NCBI GenBank assembly: GCA_021397845.1
Contig: CM038053.1
Coordinates: 90,271,157-90,335,156, forward strand
Origin: Areca catechu
Taxonomy: Eukaryota > Streptophyta > Magnoliopsida > Arecales > Arecaceae
Direction of reading: 5' to 3'
DNA length: 64,000 nucleotides
The position numbers were made by a program, and so were the translations under genes. The notes beneath the pieces were generated by a model. The model saw only the letters and a list, made by a program, of their open reading frames with translations, had not been told where the DNA came from and did not search any database. Shown here piece by piece: positions 46,311 to 58,376 of this stretch. How positions within the stretch are numbered: the first letter of the stretch is position 1; each line of letters begins with the position of its first letter.

Positions 46311-47915
46311 ATGGCAATGGTGGTCACTCGTGGGCGCGAGGCATCCACCAGCCATGTGGGGGAGGTTCCCTCCCCTCAAGGGGCCCACAACCCGGAGAGG
46401 GAGCTTCCAGCTCCCCCTCCTCTTCCACCACAGCCGACCTCAGTAGACGGGCCCCTTGCGGCCATCATCCAACAGCTGCAGACCTTGACCTCAGCGGTCC
46501 GGCAGCTTCAGCATCAGCAGCGGTCCCTGGCCATGCAGCCGCAGCCAGGGACCCCCACGGCCCGAGCCGCGGGACAGCGTGGGAGCCTGCGCTCCATTCA
46601 GGGTAGGCCATCCCACCCGAGGGCAGTCTCCAACCCGCGCGGGAGCCGCCAAGCTCCCGCAAAAAGAAACTACTCCGGTTTGGGGGATCACGAGAGTCGA
46701 TCCCGGCCGATGAAGCCGAAACGGTGCATCGCAGCAAGCGACGTCGAGGCCTGACTTCGCGTCGAGTGCGATCGGTGCCCCCTTCACCAGCGGCCTCGGT
46801 GGAAGACTCCACCGATGAAGCCATCAGGCGCCAGGCCAAGAGGCGCCTGGAGGAGCACGAGCGCAAGCTAGCAGAGTTTGCCCGCTAATTCGCCGACTTG
46901 CAGAACTCGTCGACGGACCTGGCGGGCTACGACTCCCAGCCCCCCTTCTCTAAAGAAATCCAGGCAGAGCCGATCCCAAAACGGTTCTGCATACCGCAGG
47001 TAGATCCCTACGACGGGACCACCGACCCTCTGGACCATCTGGAGAGCTACAAGGATCTCATGAGGGTCCAGGGGTCCACCGACACCCTTTTGTGCATCGC
47101 CTTCTCGGCTACCCTCCGGAAGGCCGCTCGAGTCTGGTTCACCCGCCTCGAGCCCGGATCCATTTGCTCCTTCCACCAGCTGGAACGAAAGTTTGTGGTG
47201 CACTTCGACGCTTGTCGAAAGGTGCCAAGGGAGGTGGATAGCCTCTTTTCCATCCGCCAGCAGGATCAGGAGCTGCTCCGGGACTACATCACCCGGTTCA
47301 AGACCGTAGCCCTAGAAATCTACAGTCTGGACGAGCCCGTCGTCATGCTGGCTTTGAAGCCGGGCTCAGGACGTCCCGCCTGACCTACTCCCTGGACAAG
47401 AAGCTGCCCAGGACGTGCTCCGAGCTCCTCCTCCGTGCCCATAAATACATCGAGCTGAGGAGGCCGACCGCACCCATCGAGAGCTGGACGGGAAGACTTT
47501 GAAGAAGCCACCCCCGAGGGATACCCCAGGAGCTCGGAAGCCCGGGCCATCTGCCGACCCTCGACCGAATCCAAGGCCGAGGGGCAAGGCCACTCCCGAG
47601 CGGAGGTTCACCCCTCTCCTCGCACCTCAGATGAAGATCCTCATGGAAATCGAGGGCGAGCGTTACCTCCGCCGACCTCCTCCTCAGAACCCGAGGGCTA
47701 ACCGGGATAAATCAAAGTACTGCCAGTTCCACCGCGAGCATGGTCACGACACGGAGGAGTGTCGCAACCTGAAGCGGGAGATCGAGGAGCTGATTAAGAA
47801 GGGCTACCTCAGGAAGTTCGTCAGGAACGAGGTCCCCCCAGAGGGGCAGCCGCTCGCGACATTACCGCCAGTCCCCGTAATCGATAACCGCCCGACGGAG
47901 AAGCCCTGGGCATGA
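46311..47915 (+). pseudogene. U gag
   Basis: Start MAMVVTRGREASTSHV at 46311; proline-rich N-terminal part with a Gln-rich helix (IIQQLQTLTSAVRQLQHQQ). After a frame change, the capsid core FSKEIQAEPIPKRF, VDPYDGTTDPLDHLESY and SATLRKAARVWFTRLEPGSI (46898-47383), then a further frame change and the Tat-type Cys/His segment YCQFHREHGHDTEECRNLK with IEELIKKGYLRKFV (47499-47915). At least three frame breaks. High GC at third codon positions sets it apart from the other elements. Confidence 0.85.
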
Positions 47916-48623
47916 TCTCATGCGGGGTCGGACGAGCGGCGAAGAGAGCCCGGGAAGTCAGGAACCCGGAGAATGTAATCCCTCCCGAGGAGGGGAAGGG
48001 TAATGATAATGTAAACAACGATGCCGTGGTGGTCGAGATGACCATCGCGAAGCATCCTGCACATCGAATCATGGTGGATAGTGGAAGCTCGGCTGACGTA
48101 CTTTTTACGATGCCTTCCCTCGGATGAATTGTCCCGCGATCAGCTGAGACCGGTACATACCCCCCTGGTAGGTTTTACAGGGGATCCCGTGGGGGTCGAA
48201 GGGGAGATCACTCTCTCAGTCACCGTCGGATCCCCACCTCGGCAGACGACTGTCCTGATGACGTTTACCGTCGTCAGGCTTACTTCGCCTTACAATGCCA
48301 TTCTCGGGCGTCCTGGGCTCAACCAACTGGATGCCATGATTTCCATGAAAAGGTTGTTGGTGCAATTCCCCATGCCTTCCGGGCTCGGGGAGATGAGGGG
48401 AGACCCAGCCAGTCCCACTTTGCCTCCAGACGGTCCCGGGCGCCCGAGGCGCGGAGCTCGCCCTCGATGTCGACGACCTCGACCTAAGGGAGAAGGAACC
48501 CAGGGGAGGGCCCGTAGAGCGCCTGCTGAGTTATCCCCTCGGTCCGACCCGCTGAAGATGGTGCAGGTCGGGGCGCAACTCCCTGAAGAAGAACGGACCG
48601 CCTGCTGGAGTTCCTCCGCGTGA
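47912..48623 (+). pseudogene. U protease and linker
   Basis: IMVDSGSSADVLF (about 48069-48107) is the aspartic protease active site. A frameshift follows near 48120; then VGFTGDPVGVEGEITLSVTVG and NAILGRPGLNQLDA (48150-48335), the second half of the protease and its flap-side motif, in another frame. The following linker to RT is arginine-rich by frame drift. Confidence 0.8.
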
Positions 48624-49234
48624 ACGCAGACGTGTCGCCTGGTCGGTGGCCGACATGCCGGGCATTCTGCCCGGCTCATCATGCATATGTTGAACATGGA
48701 CCCAAGCTGCCGCCCGGTCCGCCAGAAGAAGAGGAGCTTTGCCATGGAGAGACAGAAGGCCATCAATGAGGAGGGGAGAAACTCCTCGCTGCCGGCTTTG
48801 TGCGGGAAGTCCAGTATCCCAGCTGGCTAGCAAACGTGGTCATGGTAAGAAAGAGTAGTGGTAAGTGGAGGATCTGTGTGGACTACACCGACCTCAACCG
48901 AGCTTGCCCAAAGGATAGCTTCCCTCTTCCAAAGATCGACTAGCTGGTCGACACCACCTCGGGACATCGCCTCCTGTCATTCATGGACGCCTTCTCTGGA
49001 TACAACCAGATCCGAATGAGCCCGGGGGACGAAGAGCATACCGCCTTCATAACGATCGTGGAACTTTTTGCTACAAGATGATGCCATTCAGCCTCAAGAA
49101 TGCTGGAGCTATGTACCAGCATCTGGTCAGCAGGATCTTCAAGGACCAGATCGGCCGCAACATGCAGGTGTACGTGGACAACATGCTGGTAATGAGCAAA
49201 CCTGATTCGGACCACGTAGTTGACTTGGCGGAGA
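48624..49234 (+). pseudogene. U reverse transcriptase, truncated by Y
   Basis: VADMPGI-type start, then frame drift; from 48837 VVMVRKSSGKWRICVDYTDL, DSFPLPKID and a TAG near 48942; LLSFMDAFSGYNQIRM; a frameshift near 49060; MPFSLKNAGAMYQHLVSRIF; and YVDNMLVMS where the catalytic YVDD reads YVDN. Cut at 49234 by the LTR of Y. Confidence 0.87.
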
Positions 49235-50843
49235 TGATGCAGAACAAAGAACAAACAAGCATATACGGAAGTAAATTAGGAATAATTTCTCTTCTTTTTT
49301 TTTTTTTTTATATATTTCAGAAATTGGCTTTGACTCAAAGTAAAGCTAAACTAAGTTGAAGGAAACTAGGTAAGGATTGAAAGCACAATTTAGATGAAAC
49401 TAAATTATCAGAGTAGTTCAGAAGTAACGGATCGCTGGGGGTTGAGAAACTCCAGACCTAGGGTTTCGCTCTGAACTTTCAACAAGATAGAAATAGAGAG
49501 GAGAGATGGTTTACCAACTAGACAGTGATCTTCTCAAAATTTGGGTGGTGGAAGAACTCTCTCGAGCAGATTGTGGGATTCTCGGAGTCGGCTATCTTCG
49601 CAATGGATCCTCCAATACTGGTCTTGTGGTATGGTCGGCTTCTCCTGGACTCAAGATCTGGGAAAGAAGAGGAACAAGTGATGGAATTCAGATACTCAAG
49701 AAAAGATTTACCAGGTTAAAGAACTTGAAAGCTGAAGTTGCTGAAATCAGGATTCTCCTGGAGGCTGATATGACTTCCTCTTAGAATTGCTATAGATCTG
49801 AAGTATCCGGACTGGAGCTGGATGCTGGTGGTCGGCCTGGACTTGGAGAGGTTGGCTGTGAGAGTGGGATAGGCTAGGGCTTGGTGGAAAGAGAGGGGTG
49901 ATGGGCGGCTAGGGTTTGGGAGTGGAGTGGCTAACCTAGGGTTTGGGTTTTGGAGATCTCACACCTCCTCAAGGTTCCTGGGGAACCCGGATTTACTCCC
50001 TCACGAAGCTCAACACCTGGATGCAAGTGCGGAAGAGAGAAAACACAAAGTTTGCTCACAAAAAAATTTGGTTCATTCATCTGAGTCCTTTAAACTTACA
50101 AGAGGGGTTTAATTTATAGGGCTTTACAAAAGAGTAGGGTTTACATCTTCCCATGTGGGACTAAAGGAGGGGATCTACAAATCAGGATAATCCATACACA
50201 TATGGTCGGCCAAGGTACCAAAAAAAATTGATTTGGGTTATAAAAGGTAGGTAGATGGCGCCTCCTTGCTTGGGTCTTCAAGAGAGGATTTCTTTCCTTC
50301 CACGGATCAACTCTTTTGGACTCCTCCTTTTCTTCCTCCCTAAGTCAAGGCCCTCCCATCTTTGTTTTGGATATTTTGGCAGGTAGTGGGCACCTCCTTG
50401 AAGTTCTCTCCAAGAGAATTTCTTCCTTACATAGTTTGGTTCTTTGGGAAAGTCTTGGGCCGCCCCCTTGATTTGTGGACTCCTGGTGGATTTCTCCTCA
50501 ACTGGCACATGAGAGAAGGAAGCTGCTATCTATGGTGTGGGGACAAAGGCTGCTGGATGTAGATATGGCCCCCTGGACTCAGGCGTATGGCTGGGAGTGT
50601 GGCTAGGAGTGTGGCGCCCACTTGCTTGGCCTTGGGAGAAAATGTAACACCCTAGGTTGAAGTCCTAGTCCACTACTGAGTCAACATGACTCAACAAAAT
50701 AAAATGCAGGTAATATAGACTCAAGCTAAATTGAGTTGATCTAGTCAACTCTTATTACAAACAAAAACCCTAATTTTTCGGGCAAGGTTAATCAGAGATC
50801 CGGATGGAGCTCTGAAGTCTTCTTCTGAGTCTAGTGCCCGCCA
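49235..50843 (-). repeat. Y 3' LTR
   Basis: 1,609 bp; reads TGATGCAGAAC at the left, the reverse of a ...TGCATCA end, and TAGTGCCCGCCA at the right, the reverse of a TGGCGGGCACTA start. On the minus strand TATAAATTAAACCCCTCTTG marks the core promoter (about 50095-50115). A T run lies at about 49290-49310. Small open frames inside are not taken as genes. Confidence 0.78.
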
Positions 50844-52080
50844 CCAATTCTCCCAGGGTGGGAGGAACTCGACCCTGTCGAGTATGGATCAAGTTGGCTC
50901 TGGTATCTCTCCAGAGGTCTGGGTCCAGCTCTTGTAATTCTTCTCGGGAGATCCAGAGTCATCAGAATCTGGCCTTCCTAGCCAGCGGACCAGGTATCTT
51001 TGGTATCCTCGATTACGAGTAGAGATAACCTGATCATCAGGATCTTTTCAATCTGCTCTTTCCTCACAGGCCAATTTGTTGGTGGACACACAGGGTCAGG
51101 TTCACTCTCAAGAGCAGGATTAGGTTCAAAAGCCTCACTGGGAATCACAGCTGGCTCCCTATACTCTACTAGGTCTGTAATGTTGAAAGTGGAGCTAATG
51201 CCTAGTTCTGGAGGTAACTCGAGCACATAGGCATTGGATCCTACTCTCTTTACCACTCTAAATGGTCCAGCTCCCCTAGCATGTAACTTTCTAACGGTTC
51301 CAGGAGGAAACCGTTCAGGCCTTAACCTAATCATTACATAGTCTCCTTCGTCAAAAGTTTGACTCACCTTTGAGAATCAGCCAATTTCTTATAAGTTTCA
51401 TTACTTAAATTTATTTTGGCTTGAATTTCTTTACGCAAGTCTTTTATATGCTGTGCAAAAACTTTGGCAGACTCGAAGACCCGTGTGTGGACTGGTAAAG
51501 GAGCTAGGTCAAGATGTGTGTGGGGTTTTAAACCATGCACAATTTCAAATGGACTCTTACCCGTAGACCTATTGACCGAGTCATTATATGCAAATTCAGC
51601 TCTAGGTAAGTACAAATCCCAGTTCCTAATGTTTTCACCAACAAGACACCTTAGCAGATTGCCTAAACTACGGTTCACTACTTCGGTTTGGCCGTCAGTC
51701 TGGGGATGATAGGCAGATGAAAACTTATGTTTCGTCCCTAACTTATGCCAAAGGGTTTTCCAGAAATAGCTGGTGAACTGAACATCCCTATCTGAAACAA
51801 TGGTCTTAGGTAGGCCATGGAGTCGAACTATCTCACTAAAGAACAGGGTGGCTACCTTAGACGCATCAAATGTTTGGGAACAAGGCAAGAAATGGGCCAT
51901 CTTGGAAAATCGGTCTACTACAACACAGATAGAGTCATGCCTCCTCTGGGTCTTAGGCAAACCTAACACAAAGTCCATGCTCACATCTTGCCAAGGACGA
52001 TCTGGGACAGGGAGTGGGGTATAAAGGCCGGTGTTCTGTTTTCGCTGTTTGGCAACAGCGCAGGTCCGACACCTAGCCAC
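50844..52080 (-). pseudogene. Y integrase with chromodomain
   Basis: Integrase core MDFVLGLPKTQRRHDS, SDRDVQFTSYFWKTLW and HPQTDGQTEVVNRSLG (51364-52080), then after a 1-nt frame step the GPF-like module RLRPERFPPGTVRKLHARG and LPPELGISSTFNITDLVEY (50978-51367). A chromodomain (YQRYLVRWLG... with a frameshift near 50960) follows, close to the V chromodomain. The polypurine tract CTGGGAGAATTGG (50844-50856) overlaps the end of this frame. Confidence 0.88.
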
Positions 52081-53690
52081 AATGTGTGCTACATCTCTTT
52101 TAAGCTAGGCCAAAAAAAATGGTCTTCAATAGCCAGGGTGGTCTTATCTTTTCCGAAATGGCCAGCTAAACCTCCAGCATGAGTTTCCCAAATCAAGAAT
52201 TCCCTAAGAGAGGTTCTAGGGATGCAAAGCCTATTCTTAAAGAACAGAAAGCCATCTAAAAGGGAATAATCCTTATGTTCACTAGATGGTCCTTGAGTTA
52301 GATCCTGGTACACAGTCTTAAAATCCGGACACGACTCATATTCTTCTTTGATTTGCTCAAACCCTATGACTTCAGGCCCTAACAGATTCAACAATAAAGA
52401 TCGACGACTAAGGGCATCAGCTACCTTATTTTCAGACCCAGCCTTATGCTTCAAAACAAAAGTATAGGACTGGATATACTCTACCCACTTAGCATGCCTA
52501 GGGTTAAGCTTCTTTTGAGAATTCAAGAATCTAAGAGCCTCATGGTTCGAAAAACAGCACAAATTCTTGCGGTAGCAAATAATGTCTCCAGTAACGCAAA
52601 GCTTGCACTACCACATAAAATTCCTTATCATAGGTAGAATACCTAAGCTTAGCATCATTAAGTTTTTCACTAAAGAATGCTATGGGATGGTTCTCTTGGC
52701 TTAGGACTCCACCTATACCTACTCCTGAAGCATCACAGGCAACCTCAAATACCTTTGAAAAGTCCGGTAGTCTTAAAATGGGTGCTTGGGTCATCCTATC
52801 CTTAAGATCTAGGAAGGCTTTATGGGCTGCTTGGTCCACTGAAATTCTCCCTTCCTAATGCAGTCTGTGATAGGAGCAACTACGGTACTAAACCCTTGAT
52901 GAATCGCCTATAGAAGGTAGCCAAGCCATGGAAACTTCTGACTTCATGCACATTGGTCGGCTCTGGCCATTCTACTATGGACCTAATCTTTTCAGGATCG
53001 GCAGCCACGCCGTCAGGGGTTACAACAAATCCAAGGAAGATAATCCTACTGGTTATAAATTCACACTTTTTGAGATTACCGTAGAGACTATCATTCCTCA
53101 AAACTTGACAGACTTGTCTAAGGTGGCCTAGGTGATCTGCAGGGATCTTACTATAGATCAGGATGTCATCAAAATAGGCCACTACAAACTTCCCTATGAA
53201 AGCTCTAAGTACCTGGGTCATAATCCTCATGAAAGTACTAGGGGCATTGGACAACCCAAAAGGCATAACAACCCATTCAAAGAGACATCCTTAGTCTTAA
53301 AGGCTGTTTTCCACTCATCCCTGGTCTAATCCTGACCTGATGATAGTCGCTCTGAGATCAATTTTTGAAAAAATCATGGCACCGGCCATCATATCAAGCA
53401 TGTCATCTAGTCTAGGGATGGGGAACCTATACTTGATTGTGATTTTATTGATGGCACGACTGTCAACACACATCCTCCACGTGCCATCCTTCTTCGGGGT
53501 TAGATGCAGTGCAGGGACTGCACAAGGGCTAAGACTCTCTCTAATGAATCCCTTCCTCAACAATTTGCCAACCTGCTTCTGCAGTTCTTTATGCTCAGAT
53601 GGATTCATCCTATAATGGGGCAAGTTGGGTAAAGTAGCTCCTGGGACTAAATCTATGGATGCTGAATATCCCTAAGAGGTGGAAGGTGGT
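52081..53690 (-). pseudogene. Y reverse transcriptase and RNase H
   Basis: RT: PHYRMNPSEHKELQKQVGKLL and LTPKKDGTWRMCVDSRAINK (53315-53623), frameshift, MPFGLSNAPSTF and YFDDILIYS (52880-53266) with the catalytic DD intact; RNase H ACDASGVGIGGVL and TYDKEFYVVVQALRYWRHYL (52540-52839); integrase-proximal linker with HAGGLAGHFGKDKT (52089-52562). HGLATFYRRF is shared with Z. Four frames are used, so it is not expressed as one protein. Confidence 0.88.
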
Positions 53691-54392
53691 CTGGAAAATC
53701 CCGGGAAAAACATCCTCAAATTCTTCTAATAAAGGCTTAACTTCCTGAGGAGGCTCTGAGGGTGTAGGAGTCCTAAGTTCCTTAGCAGTCAACATCCAAA
53801 TGGTGAACCACTATGAATTTCTTGTTCTAGATCCTTGGCACTAATTAGGTTCACTCCAGTCTTCATTTCTCTGACCTTACTGGTTCCTTTAGCTACCTTG
53901 TCCTTAGGTAGGACTGAATGGATTGTGATTTTCTTCCCATTGAAACTAAAGACACAGGTGTTAGATTTTCCTAAGAGGGTGGCATCATGATCATTCAACC
54001 AAGGTCTTCCAAGAATTATACTGCTCACCCCATGGGCAAGACGTCATACCAAATCTTCTCTTGATAGGATTGCATTTGGATTTGGACCTGACATCTAGAT
54101 TGGATGGGTATAGAGGTACAGTCTACCCAAGAAACCTTATAGGGGTTGGGGTGGGGGACTGGGGTTAAGCCTAACATTTTGACAGTGCTAGTAGAAAATG
54201 GCATTCCACAGCTCCCACTATCTATGATGATTTTACAAACCTTATCCCCTAGTTTAAGGAAAGTCTGTAGGATGTTAGTCCTACGCCAATCTTCCTGAAC
54301 TTTAGTCTGGGACAGGATGCATCTCACAACCCCTAATTGGTCAGACTCAGTGGATTCTTCCTCTCCTTCATACTCATCAACCAAATTCATTC
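53691..54392 (-). pseudogene. Y protease region
   Basis: IIIDSGSCGMPFS (about 54205-54245) is an aspartic protease active site; VSSIILGRPWLNDHDA (near 54000) is the second conserved protease part, in another frame. The linker to RT with LLEEFEDVFPG is at 53610-53795. Confidence 0.82.
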
Positions 54393-55549
54393 GGCCTCAT
54401 AAACTTCTTCTTCAAACTCCTCATTAGGCTCGAATTCTCTTCTCCTCCCTCTTCTATATATAGGGATCTACGAGGGCACTGGCTAGAAACATGACCTACC
54501 TTATGACACTTAAAACAAGCTATGGCTGTGCACTGATTGGAGATATGACCGGGCTTCTGGCACTTAAAATAGATGATACTAGGGTTCTCTGGGTGTCAGG
54601 TGCCTTACCTTTGTCCAAGGGCCTAGGGTGGGAATACCCTGATTAGGCTTGATAGGGGTAACCTGGCTAGGTCCATTCCTTGGGATTGGGGCACTAACCC
54701 TAGAAGGCATGGTCCTCTCTGAAACTTCTCAGTGTTCAGTGCAATCTGATAGCTTGGTCTAGGTCAGTAACCTCTCTCAGAAACAACTCTCTCTTAATGT
54801 CTTCCCTAAGTCCAGCCCTAAATCTAGACAAAGTGACCTCATGGGCTTCACTCACATCACATCTCATCAGGTATTCATCAAAGGTGGTTATGTAATCTGA
54901 AACAGATCGGTTCCCTTGTTTCAAGTCTACCATTGGTCTAACAGATTTGCTGGTATGAATGGGTAGTACTTGTCTCTAAGTTTCTCTTTCATACCCTGCC
55001 AAGTGGTTATGGGCTCTACATTTCGTCTTCTAGTGGTCAGCTCATGTTCCCCCAGTATAACCTAGCTTGACGTATTAATTTCATCTGGCAAACTTGAATT
55101 TCCTCTCCTCAGACATGGCATACCACTCAAAGTACTGGTCCATCTCACATCCCAATCAGAATACACCTTAGGATTTAAGCTACCATCAAAAGTGGGTGCA
55201 TCTAACTTGATGTTCCGAATGAACCTATCATCTCTATCCTCAGGTTCTGGTCAGGCTGCCTATGATTAGGTTCAGGATCTCGGTATAAAGGTCTTCTAGG
55301 CTCTTGGTGTGGGTGAGGTGAGGCACATTAAAATCTGGGTCAGGAGTCCAAATCCGATGCCTAGGTTCCTCTAGCACTTGGACTCGATCCCTAAGCTGGG
55401 CAAAATCCTCATGGACTTGTTCTTTAAACTGGGCAACAGTGGTAGTCACATCCTGACTCAGTTGTTCAAACTCTCAGTAAAAGCTCTAACCATGGCCTCT
55501 AAATCAGGTGGTTTGACCAGGGGTAGGGCACTCCATTCCGGGTAGACAT
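54393..55549 (-). pseudogene. Y gag
   Basis: Start MSTRNGVPYP at 55549 just after the leader, then frame changes; VAQFKEQVHEDFAQLRDRVQVLE helix (55240-55449); capsid part VDLKQGNRSVSDYITTFDEYLMRC with RFRAGLREDIKREL (54736-54933); two zinc knuckles near 54465-54600, the first reading YFKCQKPGHISNQC (first Cys replaced by Tyr), the second CFKCHKVGHVSSQC intact. At least four frame breaks. Confidence 0.82.
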
Positions 55550-55956
55550 GATGCAATCAAGCACACAAAATGACTCAACTGAACGACTACGGGCTACCTA
55601 GACCTATAGCCCAAACTAGATGCCCAATCAGAGTGGCAAGCTAGCCTGTAGTAACTCAGGACTCAGCCAGGCAGGTGTAAGGGAAGTGTTAGGTCCCTAA
55701 TTGCCATCCTAGACACCATCAGTGATTGGCCAGGTAGGCGGACCAGCACACAAGCCCTGGGACGTAGTCCCTGAACCACCATTCTAAACACTAAGTACAA
55801 AGCACACACAGAGTAACCAGACAAACTGACTCAACACTAGTCTTGACCCGACTTGTTGATGTCCCTAGCCCACTAGGCAATTAGGTCTAATCAATTTTTA
55901 GATTAAAGGCTTAGGTTCGAATGAGTGGGTGGTGGTTTTGGGCTAAGGAAGGTTAT
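55550..55956 (-). other. Y leader (5' UTR), part
   Basis: 407 nt between gag start and the D insertion; no coding potential. Contains the leader module (55667-55797) with TCCTAGACACCA, ATTGGCCAGGT and GAACCACC blocks shared with D. The primer site and 5' LTR are outside the window. Confidence 0.65.
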
Positions 55957-58362
55957 TGTTGGGTTTCCAGTGCACCGCAGCGAAAGTGTAATTTCAAAAT
56001 GATGAAATTTGCACCGAAATCCCTTAGCCAAGATCTCCTTATTTCGAATTAAAACATACATACTAACATTCAAACATAGATTGTTAGAATTAGAGTACCA
56101 ACCTGTAATCGCTAATTCCAACAAAGTTGATGTTGAAGGGGCTGATTGAATTCACCAGGCATCCAAGTGTCCGCCCTCCGATGGTGATCCATACAGAGCA
56201 GTGATCAAGACAACTCTATCTTCTTTTCAAAGGTTCCTTCTATTGAATTCTTCTTCCTAGAACTCAATTGCTTGGATTATGGCTTGAATTCCTCCACACA
56301 AGACTTGCTTTCTTTCCTTGACTCCTTCTCCTCCTTCCACCAAGACCTTGGCCCTTTAGACACCCTTGTCTTGAAAAAAAAGACCTTGTCCTAAGAGGAC
56401 ATAGGCTTGTCTTAAGTTGGAGGAGAAATTAAGACAATGATGTCTTAATGTATGAAAGAAAGGAAGAAATCAGAACTTCTTTCTTTCCTTTACCGTCGGA
56501 GACTTTTACTTTTATTCTTGTTCAGTAGCAGAGTTTCGACAGAGGTTTACTCTGTAGAGGAAACAATGCAAGAGCAAAGAAAATAAAAGAGTCTTCAGGA
56601 GAGGAAGAAAAAAAATATGATTGTCATTTGTTCTGATTTCCCGACCCTTTAAATAGAAATCAGATAGGCGCCTACACACCTCTCCGTAATCTCTTTCTCA
56701 CGCCTTTCCAATTTCTCATGCCCCATCCTCCCATCTAATGGCCTTCTAGATTAAATCCCACGGCCTTCTTAAAGGAAAAACCGCGGTGTTTTAAAAGGAA
56801 GGAAGTCGCGACTTTTCATCTCCGAAGAGATGTTATTTCGCGCGCCCGGGAGGAGTTAGCGCTTTCTTTCTTTCTCAAAATCCCATCAGCCATTGGATTC
56901 TCATCCAGGGGGGAGAGATGGTGCGCTAATCACTTAAGAAGGAGGCCGCCCAAATAAAAACATCGGAGAATTTATTTGGGGCGCGCCAAGAGTCCATGCG
57001 CCATGGACTCTTTCTTAAGGCGCGCCAAGAGTCCATATGCGCATGGACTCTTGGGTTTGGCATGAAAAATAAAGGGGGCAGGTGGGGAGGCTAGCCAAGC
57101 TACATGGCTAGCCAATGGGGTTAGCCATATTCTCGTTTTCTTAATTAGGGTCTAATTAGGTCCAATTAGAACCCAATTTGAACCAATCCGGAACCCTAAT
57201 TCGAATCCGATCCGAATAGAAGCTAGGGCTTGCAACACCTGCTAGAGTGTTATCTTGCAAAGACGATTTAATTCCAAATTAAACTCTTGATCAATCCTCT
57301 TAAGTGTATGACCCATTGGGTTCCACATCTAGCCAGCAGTGGGTTCGAATACAAGTTGACCTAATTTGATTAGAACTCTTTCTAATCGATTTAGGTCACA
57401 TCCGGGCTTACCCGAATCGATCAATTAGGATTCTTCCTAACATTGTGATCTTTGAACTTGATCAACCCACAAGACAAGATTGACGTCTAGCAACGTGTCA
57501 TGTCTACCCGGAAGATATAAAAATTCTGGTGAAATACCAAAATTACCCTTCAGTAGAGAGTTACCGTACAATTAAATCTTTCGATCAGCCTGCACCCAAA
57601 ATATAACTATGGATATGGATATATGTCAAATCCAATATTATATTTATTTCTAGCTCAATCTTTAATGATGATCGTTATCTTGATATTAGAAACCGTCTCT
57701 AATATCTTCACTTTGATCAAAGATTTCCTGAATCATCATCGATTGTTGACTAGCTGGATGCAATCTCCTCTTACTAAGAGTGATCGATTCCTTGTGGACC
57801 CACTCATTACCTTCATATCCAATTCACCATTCCCAGTATTAATCCTGTGCATGTTCAGTGTCATGATTAGGATTGAACCAAAGAATGGGTTCATGTACAT
57901 AAGGTACTTATGGCAGTCTCAGGTCAAAAGATTACTTGTACCACTCCCACTATGAGAACCTTCTATGAAATGTAGCTAAGACTCCATGAGATATTCTCAA
58001 GTTGGATCATATCAGTGAACTCATTCTCCAATGAGCACCCACATCCCAGTATAGTGTCATACACAAGTGACTGTGAGAGCAATCACCCTTTCCAGTATAC
58101 CGGGATGTGCTAGTCTTATCGGAAAACCCTGATCCCCAACTCAGAGTTCCTTTGACTAGGAATACTTTAGATTAAGGTTTTAAGATTTTAGGTCTCACTG
58201 GTATGATCTCATCATAACCCTAAAATCATAGCCTAATCTATGGGGTTCATCATATAAAAAAACACAGCATATGATAAAATAATGCCTTTATTTAGAAAAA
58301 TTGTCAATTACTATGGTTTGGGAGATACAACAGAGATTGGTTTGTAAGGCATATCCCTTTCA
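55957..58362 (-). repeat. D 3' LTR
   Basis: 2,406 bp, TGTTGGGTTTCC at the left and CCCTTTCA at the right on the plus strand. The first 560 bp match 63435-64000 closely, with small indels. On the minus strand a TATTTAAAGG box at about 56648-56657 may be the TATA box. Near 56981-57055 lies a twin hairpin. No gene. Confidence 0.88.
56981..57055 (-). repeat. Twin hairpins in the D LTR
   Basis: Two tandem units, each GGCGCGCC (first unit GGCGCGCC-like) plus a perfect inverted repeat: AAGAGTCCATG-CGC-CATGGACTCTT (56988-57012, 11 bp) and CCAAGAGTCCAT-ATGCGC-ATGGACTCTTGG (57025-57054, 12 bp). Confidence 0.8.
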
Positions 58363-58373
58363 ATCTCCCACTT
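58363..58373 (-). promoter_or_regulatory. D polypurine tract
   Basis: AAGTGGGAGAT on the minus strand, directly next to the 3' LTR and just after the pol stop (58377-58379). Confidence 0.8.
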
Positions 58374-58376
58374 GCA

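Larger units (their letters stand above)
44711..49234 (+). mobile_element. U: Tat-type Ty3/gypsy element, 5' part
   Basis: GC-rich element, unlike its AT-rich neighbours. 5' LTR, primer site, gag, protease and RT up to the Y insertion at 49235. Inserted in Sire-B gag; GGAAG (44706-44710) is the expected TSD. Gag signature YCQFHREHGHDTEECRNLK and RT signature CVDYTDLNRACPKDSFPLP are typical of the Tat group. RNase H, integrase and the 3' LTR are outside the window. Confidence 0.87.
49235..55956 (-). mobile_element. Y: chromovirus, 3' LTR to leader
   Basis: Minus-strand element inserted in U RT (expected TSD GGAGA, 49230-49234). From right to left: leader, gag, PR, RT, RNase H, IN with chromodomain, polypurine tract and 3' LTR. 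Its 5' LTR should lie to the right of D. Same family as Z, V, X and W. Confidence 0.88.

Noticed and set aside
49506..49784. Open frames in 49235-50843 as host gene exons
   Set aside because: The segment is bounded by a TGATGC start and a GCCCGCCA end matching the Y LTR, directly next to the Y polypurine tract; frames are short and without motifs.
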